Positions 1-9,023 of a stretch of DNA of 64,000 nucleotides are shown here, in pieces. Below the pieces are notes generated by a model that saw only the letters and a program-made list of their open reading frames with translations, had not been told where the DNA came from and searched no databases. The translations under genes and the position numbers were made by a program. Every line of letters begins with the position of its first letter. Within the stretch, counting starts at the first letter, position 1. Source of the stretch: Chitinophagaceae bacterium UBA4411 (GTDB lineage: Bacteria > Bacteroidota > Bacteroidia > Chitinophagales > Chitinophagaceae); assembly GCA_002400415.1 (NCBI GenBank), contig DGQP01000015.1, positions 62,001-126,000 on the forward strand, written 5' to 3'.

Positions 1-804
1 AAAGCTATCCTCGCCCAATTAAGTGAAAAGGGGAGGCTGGTAGTGTTTGATCAGGATGAAGATGCAAGGAAGAATCTGCCTGACGATGATCGTGTGGTTT
101 TTGTTCCGCATAATTTTCGCCACCTGAAACGATTCCTCCGGCTGCATCAGTTTACCACCGTGGATGGTATTATGGCCGATCTGGGAGTCAGCAGTCACCA
201 GTTTGATGAACCAGAAAGAGGGTTCTCGATCCGTTTTGATGCTGCCCTTGATATGCGGATGGACCAGCGCCAGTCAGTTACTGCTTTTGACGTGGTTAAT
301 ACCTATACGGAACAGCAGCTGCATAAGTTGTTTGAACAGTATGGAGAAGTGACGAATGCAAAGACCTTAGCCAAAACTATTGTGCAGGTCCGCAGCAGCA
401 CCTCATTAAAGACTATTGAAAGTTTTAAGAATGCACTCCGTGAAATTGTGAAAGGAAACCCCAATAAGTACTTCGCCCAGGTTTTCCAGGCTTTACGCAT
501 TGAAGTGAACGATGAATTAGGTGCATTGAAAGAAATGCTGGAGCAGGTTCCCGCCCTGTTAAAGCCCGGAGGCCGGGTCGCCATTATTACGTTTCATTCC
601 CTGGAAGACAGGTTGGTTAAGAATTTTTTTCGTCGCGGCACATTTGATGAACCGGATACGAATCCCTTTATCAATGATGAGCCGGCGAATGCGTTAAAAA
701 TTATTACTAAAAAACCGGTAGTGGCTGCGGAAAAGGAGATGAAGCAAAATTCAAGATCCAGGAGTGCAAAATTACGGGTGGCTGAAAAGGTGATGCTGGT
801 ATGA
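1..804 (+). CDS. rsmH: 16S rRNA (cytosine(1402)-N4)-methyltransferase RsmH, 5' partial
   Basis: This enzyme (formerly MraW) methylates N4 of C1402 of 16S rRNA, using S-adenosylmethionine, in the decoding centre of the 30S subunit. The reading frame is open from base 1, so the N-terminus and the first SAM-binding glycines lie outside the window. Visible family signatures are VVFDQDEDA near the start, DGIMADLGVSSHQFDEPERG, the RMD segment (LDMRMD), and the C-terminal FHSLEDRLVKNFF and SRSAKLRVAE blocks. The C-terminus is complete, ending in TGA at 802-804. It is the first gene of the dcw cluster here, its usual place, with ftsL 135 bases downstream. Nothing suggests that the gene is broken; the truncation is only the window edge. 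Confidence 0.96.
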   Translation, partial: KAILAQLSEKGRLVVFDQDEDARKNLPDDDRVVFVPHNFRHLKRFLRLHQFTTVDGIMADLGVSSHQFDEPERGFSIRFDAALDMRMDQRQSVTAFDVVNTYTEQQLHKLFEQYGEVTNAKTLAKTIVQVRSSTSLKTIESFKNALREIVKGNPNKYFAQVFQALRIEVNDELGALKEMLEQVPALLKPGGRVAIITFHSLEDRLVKNFFRRGTFDEPDTNPFINDEPANALKIITKKPVVAAEKEMKQNSRSRSAKLRVAEKVMLV

Positions 805-883
805 GAATGAATAACCGGTCCGCTCATTAGTATGTGCACCAGGATATAAAAAAACGGAAAATCTATATCCTTTGAAATCAACC

Positions 884-904
884 CCTGCTGCGAGGCAGGT
901 TTTT
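884..904 (+). promoter_or_regulatory. small hairpin with T-run between rsmH and ftsL
   Basis: CCTGC (884-888) can pair with GCAGG (895-899) and is followed by TTTTT (900-904). The stem is only five pairs with a six-base loop, so it would be a weak terminator or attenuator. It lies in the 135-base gap between rsmH and ftsL, one of the longer gaps in the cluster. A role in partly uncoupling rsmH from the division genes is inference. Confidence 0.3.
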
Positions 905-939
905 AAAGGAACCGAAAAACCACAACCAATTTTTATTTC

Positions 940-1290
940 ATGCAGCAGGAACAAGTAACAGCATTGCCCGCCAGTGAAAAGCAACAAAAACCCGGATGGA
1001 AACGCTGGCTTAATTATCAATCCATAGTTAAGCAGGTGCCGTTCTTCTTATTTCTTGCTTTGCTGGCGGTGATCTATATCTATAACGGGCACAAAGCTGA
1101 TAAAACAATACGCAGTATCAATAAAACAGCTAAAGAAGTGGAAGAGCTGCAGTGGGAATATAAGGCTGTAAAAAGCGAAGTGATGTTTCGCAGTAAGCAA
1201 AGTGAATTGGTAAGGGCTGTAGAACCGCTGGGACTAAAGGAACTGGTGCAATCGCCCGTGGTGCTGAAGGACAGCGCCATGACGAACTAA
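940..1290 (+). CDS. ftsL: FtsL-like cell division protein
   Basis: This is a 116-residue bitopic membrane protein of the FtsL type, part of the FtsQ-FtsL-FtsB complex that activates septal peptidoglycan synthesis. It has a short basic cytoplasmic N-terminus (to about residue 32), one transmembrane helix (about 33-49, VPFFLFLALLAVIYIYN) and a periplasmic helical stretch rich in charged residues (about 52-100) that should form a coiled coil. FtsL sequences diverge strongly, so the call rests on length, topology and position between rsmH and ftsI, where Bacteroidota carry a FtsL-like protein. ATG 940 places the membrane helix properly. No frameshift or odd composition is seen. Confidence 0.82.
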   Translation: MQQEQVTALPASEKQQKPGWKRWLNYQSIVKQVPFFLFLALLAVIYIYNGHKADKTIRSINKTAKEVEELQWEYKAVKSEVMFRSKQSELVRAVEPLGLKELVQSPVVLKDSAMTN

Positions 1291-1329
1291 TGAAGGACTA
1301 TAATAACAACTAAGGCAAGCAAAAAGGCA

Positions 1330-3462
1330 GTGGAAGTAAAACGCGACATATTGTGGAGGGTTTACCTCAGTTTTCTTGGCATGGTTGTGCTGAGTTTGCT
1401 GGTACTGGGTAAGGCTTTTTATATCCAGCGTTTCCAGGGCGAACACTGGCGCAGCATGAGCGACAGTATGCACCAGAAAATACAGGAGCTGGATGCAGAC
1501 AGGGGAACAATTTATAGCGAAGACGGGCAAATGCTGAGCACTTCATTACCCCGCTTTGACATTTATATGGATTTCCAGGCGGACGGATTGAGGGATAAGG
1601 GAGGAAAAATATTTAAGGAGAATATCGACTCATTTGCAATTTCCCTTGCGGGTTATTTCGGTGATAAAACAACTGCCCAGTACAAAAAAGAATTACAGGC
1701 TGCTTATAAAAGCAAGAACCGCTATTATTCCCTCCGCAAAAAAATGACGTTTGAAGATTACAAAGCCTTCCGCAATTTTCCTTTAGTGAAGCTGGGCAGA
1801 AACAAAAGCGGGGTGATCGTGGAAGAGAATAGCAAGCGGATTTCTCCTTTTGGATTATTGGCCAACAGGACCATTGGCTTATCAAGAGAACATGTGGCCA
1901 GTAACGGTAAACTGAAAAAGCAAAATGTTGGTCTTGAAAAAGCTTATGACAGCTTGCTTACTGGGCAAAAAGGGCAGCGTCTTGTAAGATATATTGCCGG
2001 AGGTGCTGTACCGGTGGAAGGTTTCCAGATTGAACCCGAAAACGGGAAAGATATTTTCACAACACTCGATGTGAACATACAGGATATTTCACAGAATGCC
2101 TTATTGCGGATGATGGAGAGCAGCGAGGCGCAATACGGAACCTGTATCGTGATGGAGGTGAAGACGGGTAAAATAAAAGCGATTGCTAATCTTGGCCGCA
2201 GACCGGATGGAAGTTATTGGGAAGATGATAATTATGCTTTGCGGGTAACCGAACCGGGATCCACGATTAAACTTGCCACACTGCTGGCTGTGCTGGAAAA
2301 AGGATCTTCCACATTGAATGAATTAGTGGAAGTGGGAAGTGCAGGCCGGATGATTGTCGGTAACAGGAATGTGAACGATGCGGAACGTTCTCCAAAACCA
2401 ATTCTGACGGTAAAAGAGTGTTTTGCGCATAGCTCAAATGTCGGTATGAGCAAGTTGGCATATAAAGCATTTGCAAATAACCCTAAGGAATTCAAAGACT
2501 ACCTGCATAAATATCATCTGGATGTCCGTTCCCCGGTTGATCTGTCAAATGTCCCTTCTCCAAGGCTGGCACCCCTGGATGCCAAAAAGGGAGGCCAGAT
2601 GAATATGCTGACGATGAGTTTCGGTTATGCAATCAATGTGAGCCCGTTGCATACACTCACCCTATACAATGCTATTGCCAATGATGGTAAAATGATGAAG
2701 CCCTACCTCGTCAATAGCATTCAGAGTAATGGCATTGTTGTCAAGCAATTTGAACCGGTAGTTCTTGAAAATAGTGTTTGCAGACCTGAGGTAGTGAAAG
2801 CAGCCCGGGAATCTATGGAAGCCGTAGTAACGGAAGGAACAGGAAAACCTGCCTTTAAGAATATGCCTTTTGCCGTAGCAGGTAAAACAGGAACTGCACA
2901 TGTGTGGGATAAAGATATTAAGTACGGACACGGTGTATACCAGGCATCTTTTGTAGGTTATTTCCCGGCTGATAAACCTGTTTATTCCTGTATCGTGGTG
3001 ATCAGAACGAAGCCACATGCTGCTGCGCATTATGGAGGCATGCTGGGAGCTCCGGTATTCAGGGAAATAGCTACAAAACTCTATGCAACGTATGTGGATC
3101 AGAAACCCGCAACAATGTACACTGCAAAAAAAGATAGCAGTACTTATTTCTATGCCGGTAATACAAAAAACATAAAGCAGGTATTCGGCACATTCAATAT
3201 GTGGTATGCCGATTCAGTGCAGCAGGCCAGTTGGGCGAGTGTATATGCGGGCAGTAATTACCAGCCGGTATTACGGACAAACACAGTGAGAGAAAAATTG
3301 ATGCCGAATGTAAAAGGAATGGGACTGAAAGATGCACTCTGTCTTTTAGAGAGCATGGGATTAAAAGTAACAATAAGCGGGAAGGGTAAGGTGGCTAACC
3401 AATCCGTTGCACCGGGGAGTGCTTTGGCAAAGGGAGTAACGGTTGTATTGGAGCTGAGTTAA
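1330..3462 (+). CDS. ftsI: Septal peptidoglycan transpeptidase (class B PBP, FtsI/PBP3) with PASTA domain
   Basis: This is the division-specific transpeptidase that cross-links septal peptidoglycan. The 710-residue protein starts at GTG 1330 with an N-terminal membrane anchor (about residues 8-28), then a PBP dimerisation domain and a transpeptidase domain. The catalytic motifs are complete: STIK with nucleophile Ser311, SSN at 368-370 and KTG at 519-521. The last ~60 residues (MPNVKGMGLKDALCLLESMG onward) form one PASTA domain ending in VVLELS. A C-terminal PASTA domain is usual in Bacteroidota and Firmicutes division PBPs but absent from E. coli FtsI. The gene lies 39 bases after ftsL and 18 bases before murE, so co-transcription is likely. 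Confidence 0.95.
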   Translation: MEVKRDILWRVYLSFLGMVVLSLLVLGKAFYIQRFQGEHWRSMSDSMHQKIQELDADRGTIYSEDGQMLSTSLPRFDIYMDFQADGLRDKGGKIFKENIDSFAISLAGYFGDKTTAQYKKELQAAYKSKNRYYSLRKKMTFEDYKAFRNFPLVKLGRNKSGVIVEENSKRISPFGLLANRTIGLSREHVASNGKLKKQNVGLEKAYDSLLTGQKGQRLVRYIAGGAVPVEGFQIEPENGKDIFTTLDVNIQDISQNALLRMMESSEAQYGTCIVMEVKTGKIKAIANLGRRPDGSYWEDDNYALRVTEPGSTIKLATLLAVLEKGSSTLNELVEVGSAGRMIVGNRNVNDAERSPKPILTVKECFAHSSNVGMSKLAYKAFANNPKEFKDYLHKYHLDVRSPVDLSNVPSPRLAPLDAKKGGQMNMLTMSFGYAINVSPLHTLTLYNAIANDGKMMKPYLVNSIQSNGIVVKQFEPVVLENSVCRPEVVKAARESMEAVVTEGTGKPAFKNMPFAVAGKTGTAHVWDKDIKYGHGVYQASFVGYFPADKPVYSCIVVIRTKPHAAAHYGGMLGAPVFREIATKLYATYVDQKPATMYTAKKDSSTYFYAGNTKNIKQVFGTFNMWYADSVQQASWASVYAGSNYQPVLRTNTVREKLMPNVKGMGLKDALCLLESMGLKVTISGKGKVANQSVAPGSALAKGVTVVLELS

Positions 3463-3480
3463 TTGATTTAAAGCGGGGTT

Positions 3481-4944
3481 ATGCTATTAAGAGATGTTTT
3501 ATATAAAGTGGCGATCCGGTCAGTTGCGGGAAGTACAGAGATCGATGTGAATGATATACAAACCGATTCGAGGAAAGTGAGACCGGGAGCTGTATTTGTA
3601 GCGGTAAAGGGGGTGGCAGCAGATGGTCACAAGTTTATTGAAAATGCAATAGGTAGCGGGGCGGTTGTAGTGGTGGCAGAAACAATGCCTGCAGAAAAGA
3701 AAGGAGGAATTGTTTATGTGCAGGCAGAGAATAGTGCGGCGGCAGCCGGTTATATGGCGCATAATTTTTTTGGTCAGCCTTCGGAGCGGATGAAGATAGT
3801 GGGAGTAACCGGAACGAATGGCAAGACAACGATAGCAACATTGCTATACAAGCTCTTTACGGTTTTGGGATATAGATGCGGGTTGCTGAGTACTGTCGAG
3901 AATCATATAGGTGATAAGATAGTGCCTGCCACACATACCACACCGGATGCTGTCAGCCTGAACCAGCTGCTGAAACAGATGGCAGATGAAGGATGTACCC
4001 ATGTGTTCATGGAAGTGAGTTCACATGCTGTGCACCAGCACCGGGTAACAGGTTTGCAGTTTGCAGGTGGTTTATTCAGCAATATCACGCATGATCACCT
4101 GGATTATCATAAAACCTTTGATGAGTATATCCGGGTGAAGAAATCTTTCTTTGATTCATTGCCATCATCGGCTTTTGCCATCAGCAATGCAGATGATAAA
4201 AGAGGGGAAGTGATGTTGCAGAACACCCATGCAAAAAAGTATTTGTACAGTTTGAAAACGATGGCTGAATTCAAAGGGAAGATACTGGAGAATAGCCTGG
4301 CCGGACTGGTGATGAATGTGAATGACCAGGAAGTGCACTTCAGGATGATCGGCGAGTTCAATGCCTATAACCTGCTGGCGGTATATGGCGCAGCGGTGTG
4401 TATGGGAGAAGATAAGCAGGAAGTGCTGAAATGCTTGAGTGTGCTGACAGGTGCTGAAGGAAGATTTGATTATATGGTGTCGGCAAAAGAAAAAGTAATA
4501 GTGATCGTGGACTATGCGCATACACCAGATGCTCTTTTAAATGTGCTGGCAACAATCAAAAAACTGAAGAGAGGATTTGAAACTGTAATTACCGTCGTGG
4601 GTTGTGGAGGTGACCGGGATAAAACAAAAAGACCGGTGATGGCGCAGGCCGCTTGTGAACATAGTGATAAAGCCATTTTCACCAGCGATAATCCTAGAAG
4701 CGAGGATCCGGGGCAGATCATAAAAGATATGGAAGAAGGATTGCCGGTGGCGTATAAAAGAAAATATATCGCCATTGCGGACCGGAAAGAGGCAATTAAA
4801 ACAGCGATCAGCCTGGCGAAGCCAGAGGATATCGTACTGGTTGCCGGAAAGGGACACGAGAAATACCAGGATATAAAAGGAGTGAAACATCACTTTGACG
4901 ATAAAGAGATAGTAAGGGAGATGTTTGAACTTCTGGACAAATAG
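3481..4944 (+). CDS. murE: UDP-MurNAc-L-Ala-D-Glu--2,6-diaminopimelate ligase MurE
   Basis: This cytoplasmic ATP-dependent ligase adds meso-diaminopimelate to UDP-MurNAc-L-Ala-D-Glu. The 487 residues show the three Mur ligase domains: an N-terminal substrate-binding domain, the central ATPase domain with the P-loop GTNGKTT at 111-117, and a C-terminal domain with the DNPR motif at 403-406 (SDNPRSEDPG). DNPR is the signature of diaminopimelate-specific rather than lysine-specific MurE, so the organism should make DAP-type peptidoglycan. The conserved central-domain NITHDHLDYH is present. mraY follows after 28 bases; murF is not found between them or elsewhere in the cluster. Confidence 0.97.
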   Translation: MLLRDVLYKVAIRSVAGSTEIDVNDIQTDSRKVRPGAVFVAVKGVAADGHKFIENAIGSGAVVVVAETMPAEKKGGIVYVQAENSAAAAGYMAHNFFGQPSERMKIVGVTGTNGKTTIATLLYKLFTVLGYRCGLLSTVENHIGDKIVPATHTTPDAVSLNQLLKQMADEGCTHVFMEVSSHAVHQHRVTGLQFAGGLFSNITHDHLDYHKTFDEYIRVKKSFFDSLPSSAFAISNADDKRGEVMLQNTHAKKYLYSLKTMAEFKGKILENSLAGLVMNVNDQEVHFRMIGEFNAYNLLAVYGAAVCMGEDKQEVLKCLSVLTGAEGRFDYMVSAKEKVIVIVDYAHTPDALLNVLATIKKLKRGFETVITVVGCGGDRDKTKRPVMAQAACEHSDKAIFTSDNPRSEDPGQIIKDMEEGLPVAYKRKYIAIADRKEAIKTAISLAKPEDIVLVAGKGHEKYQDIKGVKHHFDDKEIVREMFELLDK

Positions 4945-4972
4945 ACAATAAACAACTAGTAAATAACCAGCC

Positions 4973-6250
4973 ATGCTGTATCATTTATTTGAATGGTTTA
5001 AGGCGCAGGGGATCAATTTTCCCGGGAGAAACCTGATGGATTTTATATCCGTCCGGGTGATGCTGGCTGTTTTGTTATCGTTGCTGATCACGATGTTCTA
5101 TGGCAAGAAACTGATCCGGTTCCTGCAAAAGAAACAGGTGGGTGAAACAGTCCGGGATCTCGGGCTGGCAGGTGAGCAAAGTAAAAAAGGAACGCCGACC
5201 ATGGGTGGGCTTATCATTATCGCAGCTATTATTATTCCAACCTTATTATTAGCAAGATTAGACACGGTCTACGTGGTGCTGATGCTGGTGGCAACGGTTT
5301 GGCTGGGTATTATCGGGTTTATTGATGATTATTTAAAACTGCGTTCCAAGAAACTGGCCCAGCAGCAAGGGGTGAATTATAAAAAGGGAGATAAAGACGG
5401 ACTGGCCGGTTGGTTTAAGATATTAGGCCAGGTGGGTTTGGGTATCACAGTTGGCGCTGTTCTTTATTTCAACAGTAATGTAACGATCTGGAGAGAATAC
5501 CAGGGCACTCCAAAACCAGGAGATACAACGGTGATCACGAAAATGGTAAATAACAGGGAAAAACATTTTGTCATAACAAAAGAACCAATCACAACTATTC
5601 CTTTATTAAAGACACATGAGTTCAATTATACCAAATTGCTGCCAGCTGGGCTGCGGCAATATTCATGGGTGCTTTATATCCTCATTGTGATCTTTATTAT
5701 CACTGCTGTATCGAATGGTGCAAATATAACAGACGGACTGGATGGTTTGGCAACAGGTACTTCAGCATTGATAGGCGTCTGTCTCGGCATCTTCGCCTAT
5801 GCCAGCGGCAACTTCTTTTTCGCTGATTATCTCAACATCATGTACATACCGGGGCTGGGAGAACTATCCATTTTCATTGCTGCCATGATCGGGGCTTGTA
5901 TAGGTTTTCTGTGGTATAATTCATACCCGGCACAGGTATTCATGGGTGATACAGGAAGCTTGACATTGGGCGGCATTATTGCTTCGATTGCCATTATTGT
6001 ACATAAAGAGTTACTGATACCAATATTCTGCGGCGTATTCCTGGTGGAATTGCTGAGTGTGATGGTACAGGTAACTTATTTCAAATACACGAAGAAAAAA
6101 TTTGGGGAAGGAAGAAGAATATTCTTAATGAGTCCATTGCATCATCATTACCAGAAGAAGGGTTTGCCGGAGGCAAAGATCGTGACCCGGTTCTGGATCG
6201 TGACAGTGCTCTGTGTGATATTAAGTATAGCAACGCTGAAACTAAGGTAA
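4973..6250 (+). CDS. mraY: Phospho-N-acetylmuramoyl-pentapeptide-transferase MraY
   Basis: MraY transfers phospho-MurNAc-pentapeptide from UDP to undecaprenyl phosphate at the inner membrane, forming lipid I. The protein has 425 residues and about ten hydrophobic helices. The catalytic signatures are intact: Asp118-Asp119 in GFIDDYLKL, NITDGLDGLA from residue 251, and the triple histidine at 390-392 in SPLHHHYQKKG. It is about 60 residues longer than E. coli MraY, mostly because of a charged loop at about residues 165-215 (containing TIWREYQGTPKPGD). To my knowledge Bacteroidota MraY proteins commonly carry such a loop. Start ATG 4973 follows murE by 28 bases. Confidence 0.97.
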   Translation: MLYHLFEWFKAQGINFPGRNLMDFISVRVMLAVLLSLLITMFYGKKLIRFLQKKQVGETVRDLGLAGEQSKKGTPTMGGLIIIAAIIIPTLLLARLDTVYVVLMLVATVWLGIIGFIDDYLKLRSKKLAQQQGVNYKKGDKDGLAGWFKILGQVGLGITVGAVLYFNSNVTIWREYQGTPKPGDTTVITKMVNNREKHFVITKEPITTIPLLKTHEFNYTKLLPAGLRQYSWVLYILIVIFIITAVSNGANITDGLDGLATGTSALIGVCLGIFAYASGNFFFADYLNIMYIPGLGELSIFIAAMIGACIGFLWYNSYPAQVFMGDTGSLTLGGIIASIAIIVHKELLIPIFCGVFLVELLSVMVQVTYFKYTKKKFGEGRRIFLMSPLHHHYQKKGLPEAKIVTRFWIVTVLCVILSIATLKLR

Positions 6251-6416
6251 CAGACGATAATTGCTTTTGAGAAGATATTACTGAAAAACCCATCCATTAT
6301 CCAATCCTGTCAAGAACCGGCGTTCTGATCCAATCGAATTGTGGTGCAGTTATTACGTAAAACTAATGCTTACGAAAAACCCGATTCCGTACACCGGACT
6401 ATGAAAGTATTGAAGC

Positions 6417-7757
6417 ATGAGCAAACGAATGGTCATACTCGGAGGTGGTGAAAGCGGCGTGGGCGCCGCATTGCTCTCGAAGCAACAAGGGTATGACACA
6501 TTTCTTTCTGATGGAAGTTCTTTGAAGGAAAATTATCGTAACGAACTGCAACAGGCAGGTATCGGTTTCGAGGAAGGCAGGCATGATGAAGAAAGAATAC
6601 TTACTGCTGATGAAGTGGTGAAAAGTCCCGGCATACCGGAAAAGAATGATCTGGTAAAAAAGATCAGGGCAAAGGGCATTCCCGTCATCAGCGAAATCGA
6701 ACTGGCGTACCGTTTCAAAGGCGACAGCAAGATCATCGCTATCACCGGGAGTAATGGTAAGACAACGACAACTGCACTCACCTTTCACATCTGCAGGGAA
6801 GCAGGTCTTGACTGTGCACTGGTAGGCAATATTGGGTACTCTTTTGCCAAACAGGTGGCTGAAGATCCGAAGCCGCTGTATGTGGCAGAGATCAGCAGCT
6901 TCCAGCTCGATGACATTAAAACATTCAGGCCCGATATTGCGATTCTCACCAATATCACCGAAGATCACCTGGATCGTTACGATTACAATTTCGAAAATTA
7001 TATCCGGAGCAAATTCCGGATCACGATGAACCAGCAGTCAACAGATTATTTTATTTACTGCTGTGATGATGAAATGACTATGAAATATCTAAACAAGTTC
7101 AATATTCAATCTAACCAACTGCCAATAAGTATGAAAAGAGACCTGCCAAACGGAGCATTTATAAAAGACGGGGATATGTATGTAAGAACAGGACAAGACT
7201 TTACCTCTATGAGTGTATATGATTTTGCATTAAAGGGAAAACACAACCAGTATAATACGATGGCAGCATGCGTAGCAGCAACCACCATGGATATCCGCAA
7301 GGACAAGATCCGTGATGCCGTGCAGAATTTTCAAAGCCTGGAGCACAGGATGGAGCATGTGGCCACGATCCGCGGCGTTGATTTTATCAATGACAGCAAA
7401 GCCACCAACGTTAACTCTACCTGGTATGCGCTGGAAAGTATGACAAAGCCAACCGTTCTGATACTGGGTGGCGTGGACAAGGGCAATGATTATTCACTGA
7501 TTGCTGACCTGGTGAAGGAAAAGGTAAAGGCAATTATTTGTCTGGGTACCGATAACAGGAAAATACACGAGGCTTTTGGAAATTTAGTTAGCCCTATTGT
7601 AAACACCGGCAGCGCCCTGGAAGCCGTACATGCTGCTTTTCATTTTTCAGAAAAAGGAGATGTGGTGCTGCTGAGCCCCGCCTGCGCCAGTTTTGATCTC
7701 TTTAAAAATTACGAAGACAGGGGCAACCAGTTTAAACAAGCAGTGAGAGAATTGTAA
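6417..7757 (+). CDS. murD: UDP-N-acetylmuramoyl-L-alanine--D-glutamate ligase MurD
   Basis: MurD adds D-glutamate to UDP-MurNAc-L-Ala in the cytoplasm. The 446-residue protein begins with a Rossmann-like glycine-rich segment (MVILGGGESGVGAALL), carries the ATP-binding P-loop GSNGKTTT at about 111-118, the conserved ISSFQLDDI and NITEDHLDRY segments, and the C-terminal domain with DSKATN and LSPACASFDLF. Length and motifs are normal for the family. The gap to mraY (166 bases) is the largest in the cluster and holds no gene or clear terminator. ftsW begins only three bases after the murD stop. Confidence 0.97.
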   Translation: MSKRMVILGGGESGVGAALLSKQQGYDTFLSDGSSLKENYRNELQQAGIGFEEGRHDEERILTADEVVKSPGIPEKNDLVKKIRAKGIPVISEIELAYRFKGDSKIIAITGSNGKTTTTALTFHICREAGLDCALVGNIGYSFAKQVAEDPKPLYVAEISSFQLDDIKTFRPDIAILTNITEDHLDRYDYNFENYIRSKFRITMNQQSTDYFIYCCDDEMTMKYLNKFNIQSNQLPISMKRDLPNGAFIKDGDMYVRTGQDFTSMSVYDFALKGKHNQYNTMAACVAATTMDIRKDKIRDAVQNFQSLEHRMEHVATIRGVDFINDSKATNVNSTWYALESMTKPTVLILGGVDKGNDYSLIADLVKEKVKAIICLGTDNRKIHEAFGNLVSPIVNTGSALEAVHAAFHFSEKGDVVLLSPACASFDLFKNYEDRGNQFKQAVREL

Positions 7758-7760
7758 GTA

Positions 7761-9014
7761 ATGGCGGAAACAGTTAACATACAGCAATCAATACAGAACC
7801 CGTTTGGGCACCTGGCAAGCAAGACCCGGGGTGATAAAGTCATCTGGGCGCTGGTGGTATTGCTTGCACTTGTTTCCCTCCTGGCTGTTTACAGTGCAAC
7901 CGGTTCATTAGCCTATAAAAACTATAAGGGAAACACTGAAGTTTATTTGTTTAAACAGATTGCTTTTATAATAGTGGGTATTATGGTGATCTATTTTGCT
8001 CACCTGGTTAACTACACTGTTTATTCTAAAGTGGCACAGATAGCTTTTCTCTTATGTATCCCCTTATTAGTTTATACACTGTTTTTTGGTGTAAGAATGA
8101 ACGAAGGAAGCCGCTGGATCAGGTTACCACTGATTAATATGACCATGCAAACATCTGACCTGGCCAAACTGGCCTTGTTTATGTACTTAGCCAGGCTGAT
8201 GAGTAAGAAGCAGGATGTGATCAAAGATTTTAAGAAGGGATTCCTGCCGGTAATGCTGCCTGTTGCGGTTACCTGTTTACTGATAGCCCCTGCAAACCTT
8301 TCGACTGCATTGTTATTAGGGGCCAGTTGCCTGATGTTGTTATTTATTGGCCGTGCCCGTACCAAACATATATTAATAACGATCGGTATTGCAATGATCC
8401 CGATTGTTTTCCTGGTCCTGTCTGCTGTCGTGAGGCATTCGTCAGGAAATGAGGATACGGCGGTAAGTACGAAATCTTCAGGCCTTTTCGGCCGGGTGGA
8501 AACATGGATCAGCCGGGTGGAAAATTTTATGTACGGGAGTAAAGCTGCTGATAATGACGAAATGTACCAGGTGAACCAGGCTAAGATCGCCATTGCGCAG
8601 GGTGGTGTACTCGGTGTTGGCCCGGGCAACAGCACAACAAGAGATTATCTGCCCCAGGCCTATAATGATTTTATTTATGCGATCATTATTGAAGAATATG
8701 GTTTGGCAGGAGGAGCTTTTATTGTATTCATCTACCTGGTGTTCCTGTACAGGTGTATACGCATCTTTAAAAGATGCCCTTATGCATTTGGAGCATTCCT
8801 CGCATTGGGTTTGAGCTTTACGTTAGCTATCCAGGCATTAGCGAATATGGCAGTGACGGTTAATCTATTTCCGGTAACGGGAGTAACACTGCCACTGGTA
8901 AGTATGGGAGGAACAAGTTTCATATTCACCTGCCTGGCAATTGGTATCATATTGAGTGTGGCAAGAAATGTGGAAAAGACAGAAGGTAATAAGGAACAGC
9001 CTGTCGTGGCATAA
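7761..9014 (+). CDS. ftsW: Lipid II polymerase FtsW (SEDS family)
   Basis: FtsW is the SEDS-family glycosyltransferase that polymerises lipid II at the septum together with FtsI. The 417-residue protein has a ~28-residue cytoplasmic N-terminus and about ten transmembrane helices. Family signatures include NEGSRWIRLP, AQGGVLGVGPGNS and the C-terminal PVTGVTLPLVSMGGTS. The position in the dcw cluster with the cognate PBP upstream argues for FtsW rather than RodA. It starts three bases after the murD stop and ends nine bases before murG, so the genes are tightly co-transcribed. Confidence 0.95.
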   Translation: MAETVNIQQSIQNPFGHLASKTRGDKVIWALVVLLALVSLLAVYSATGSLAYKNYKGNTEVYLFKQIAFIIVGIMVIYFAHLVNYTVYSKVAQIAFLLCIPLLVYTLFFGVRMNEGSRWIRLPLINMTMQTSDLAKLALFMYLARLMSKKQDVIKDFKKGFLPVMLPVAVTCLLIAPANLSTALLLGASCLMLLFIGRARTKHILITIGIAMIPIVFLVLSAVVRHSSGNEDTAVSTKSSGLFGRVETWISRVENFMYGSKAADNDEMYQVNQAKIAIAQGGVLGVGPGNSTTRDYLPQAYNDFIYAIIIEEYGLAGGAFIVFIYLVFLYRCIRIFKRCPYAFGAFLALGLSFTLAIQALANMAVTVNLFPVTGVTLPLVSMGGTSFIFTCLAIGIILSVARNVEKTEGNKEQPVVA

Positions 9015-9023
9015 AATAAGATA

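Noticed and set aside
6251..6416. Possible small gene or RNA in the mraY-murD gap
   Set aside because: Only a 12-codon frame (ATG 6367) and no stable structure were seen; nothing supports a gene.
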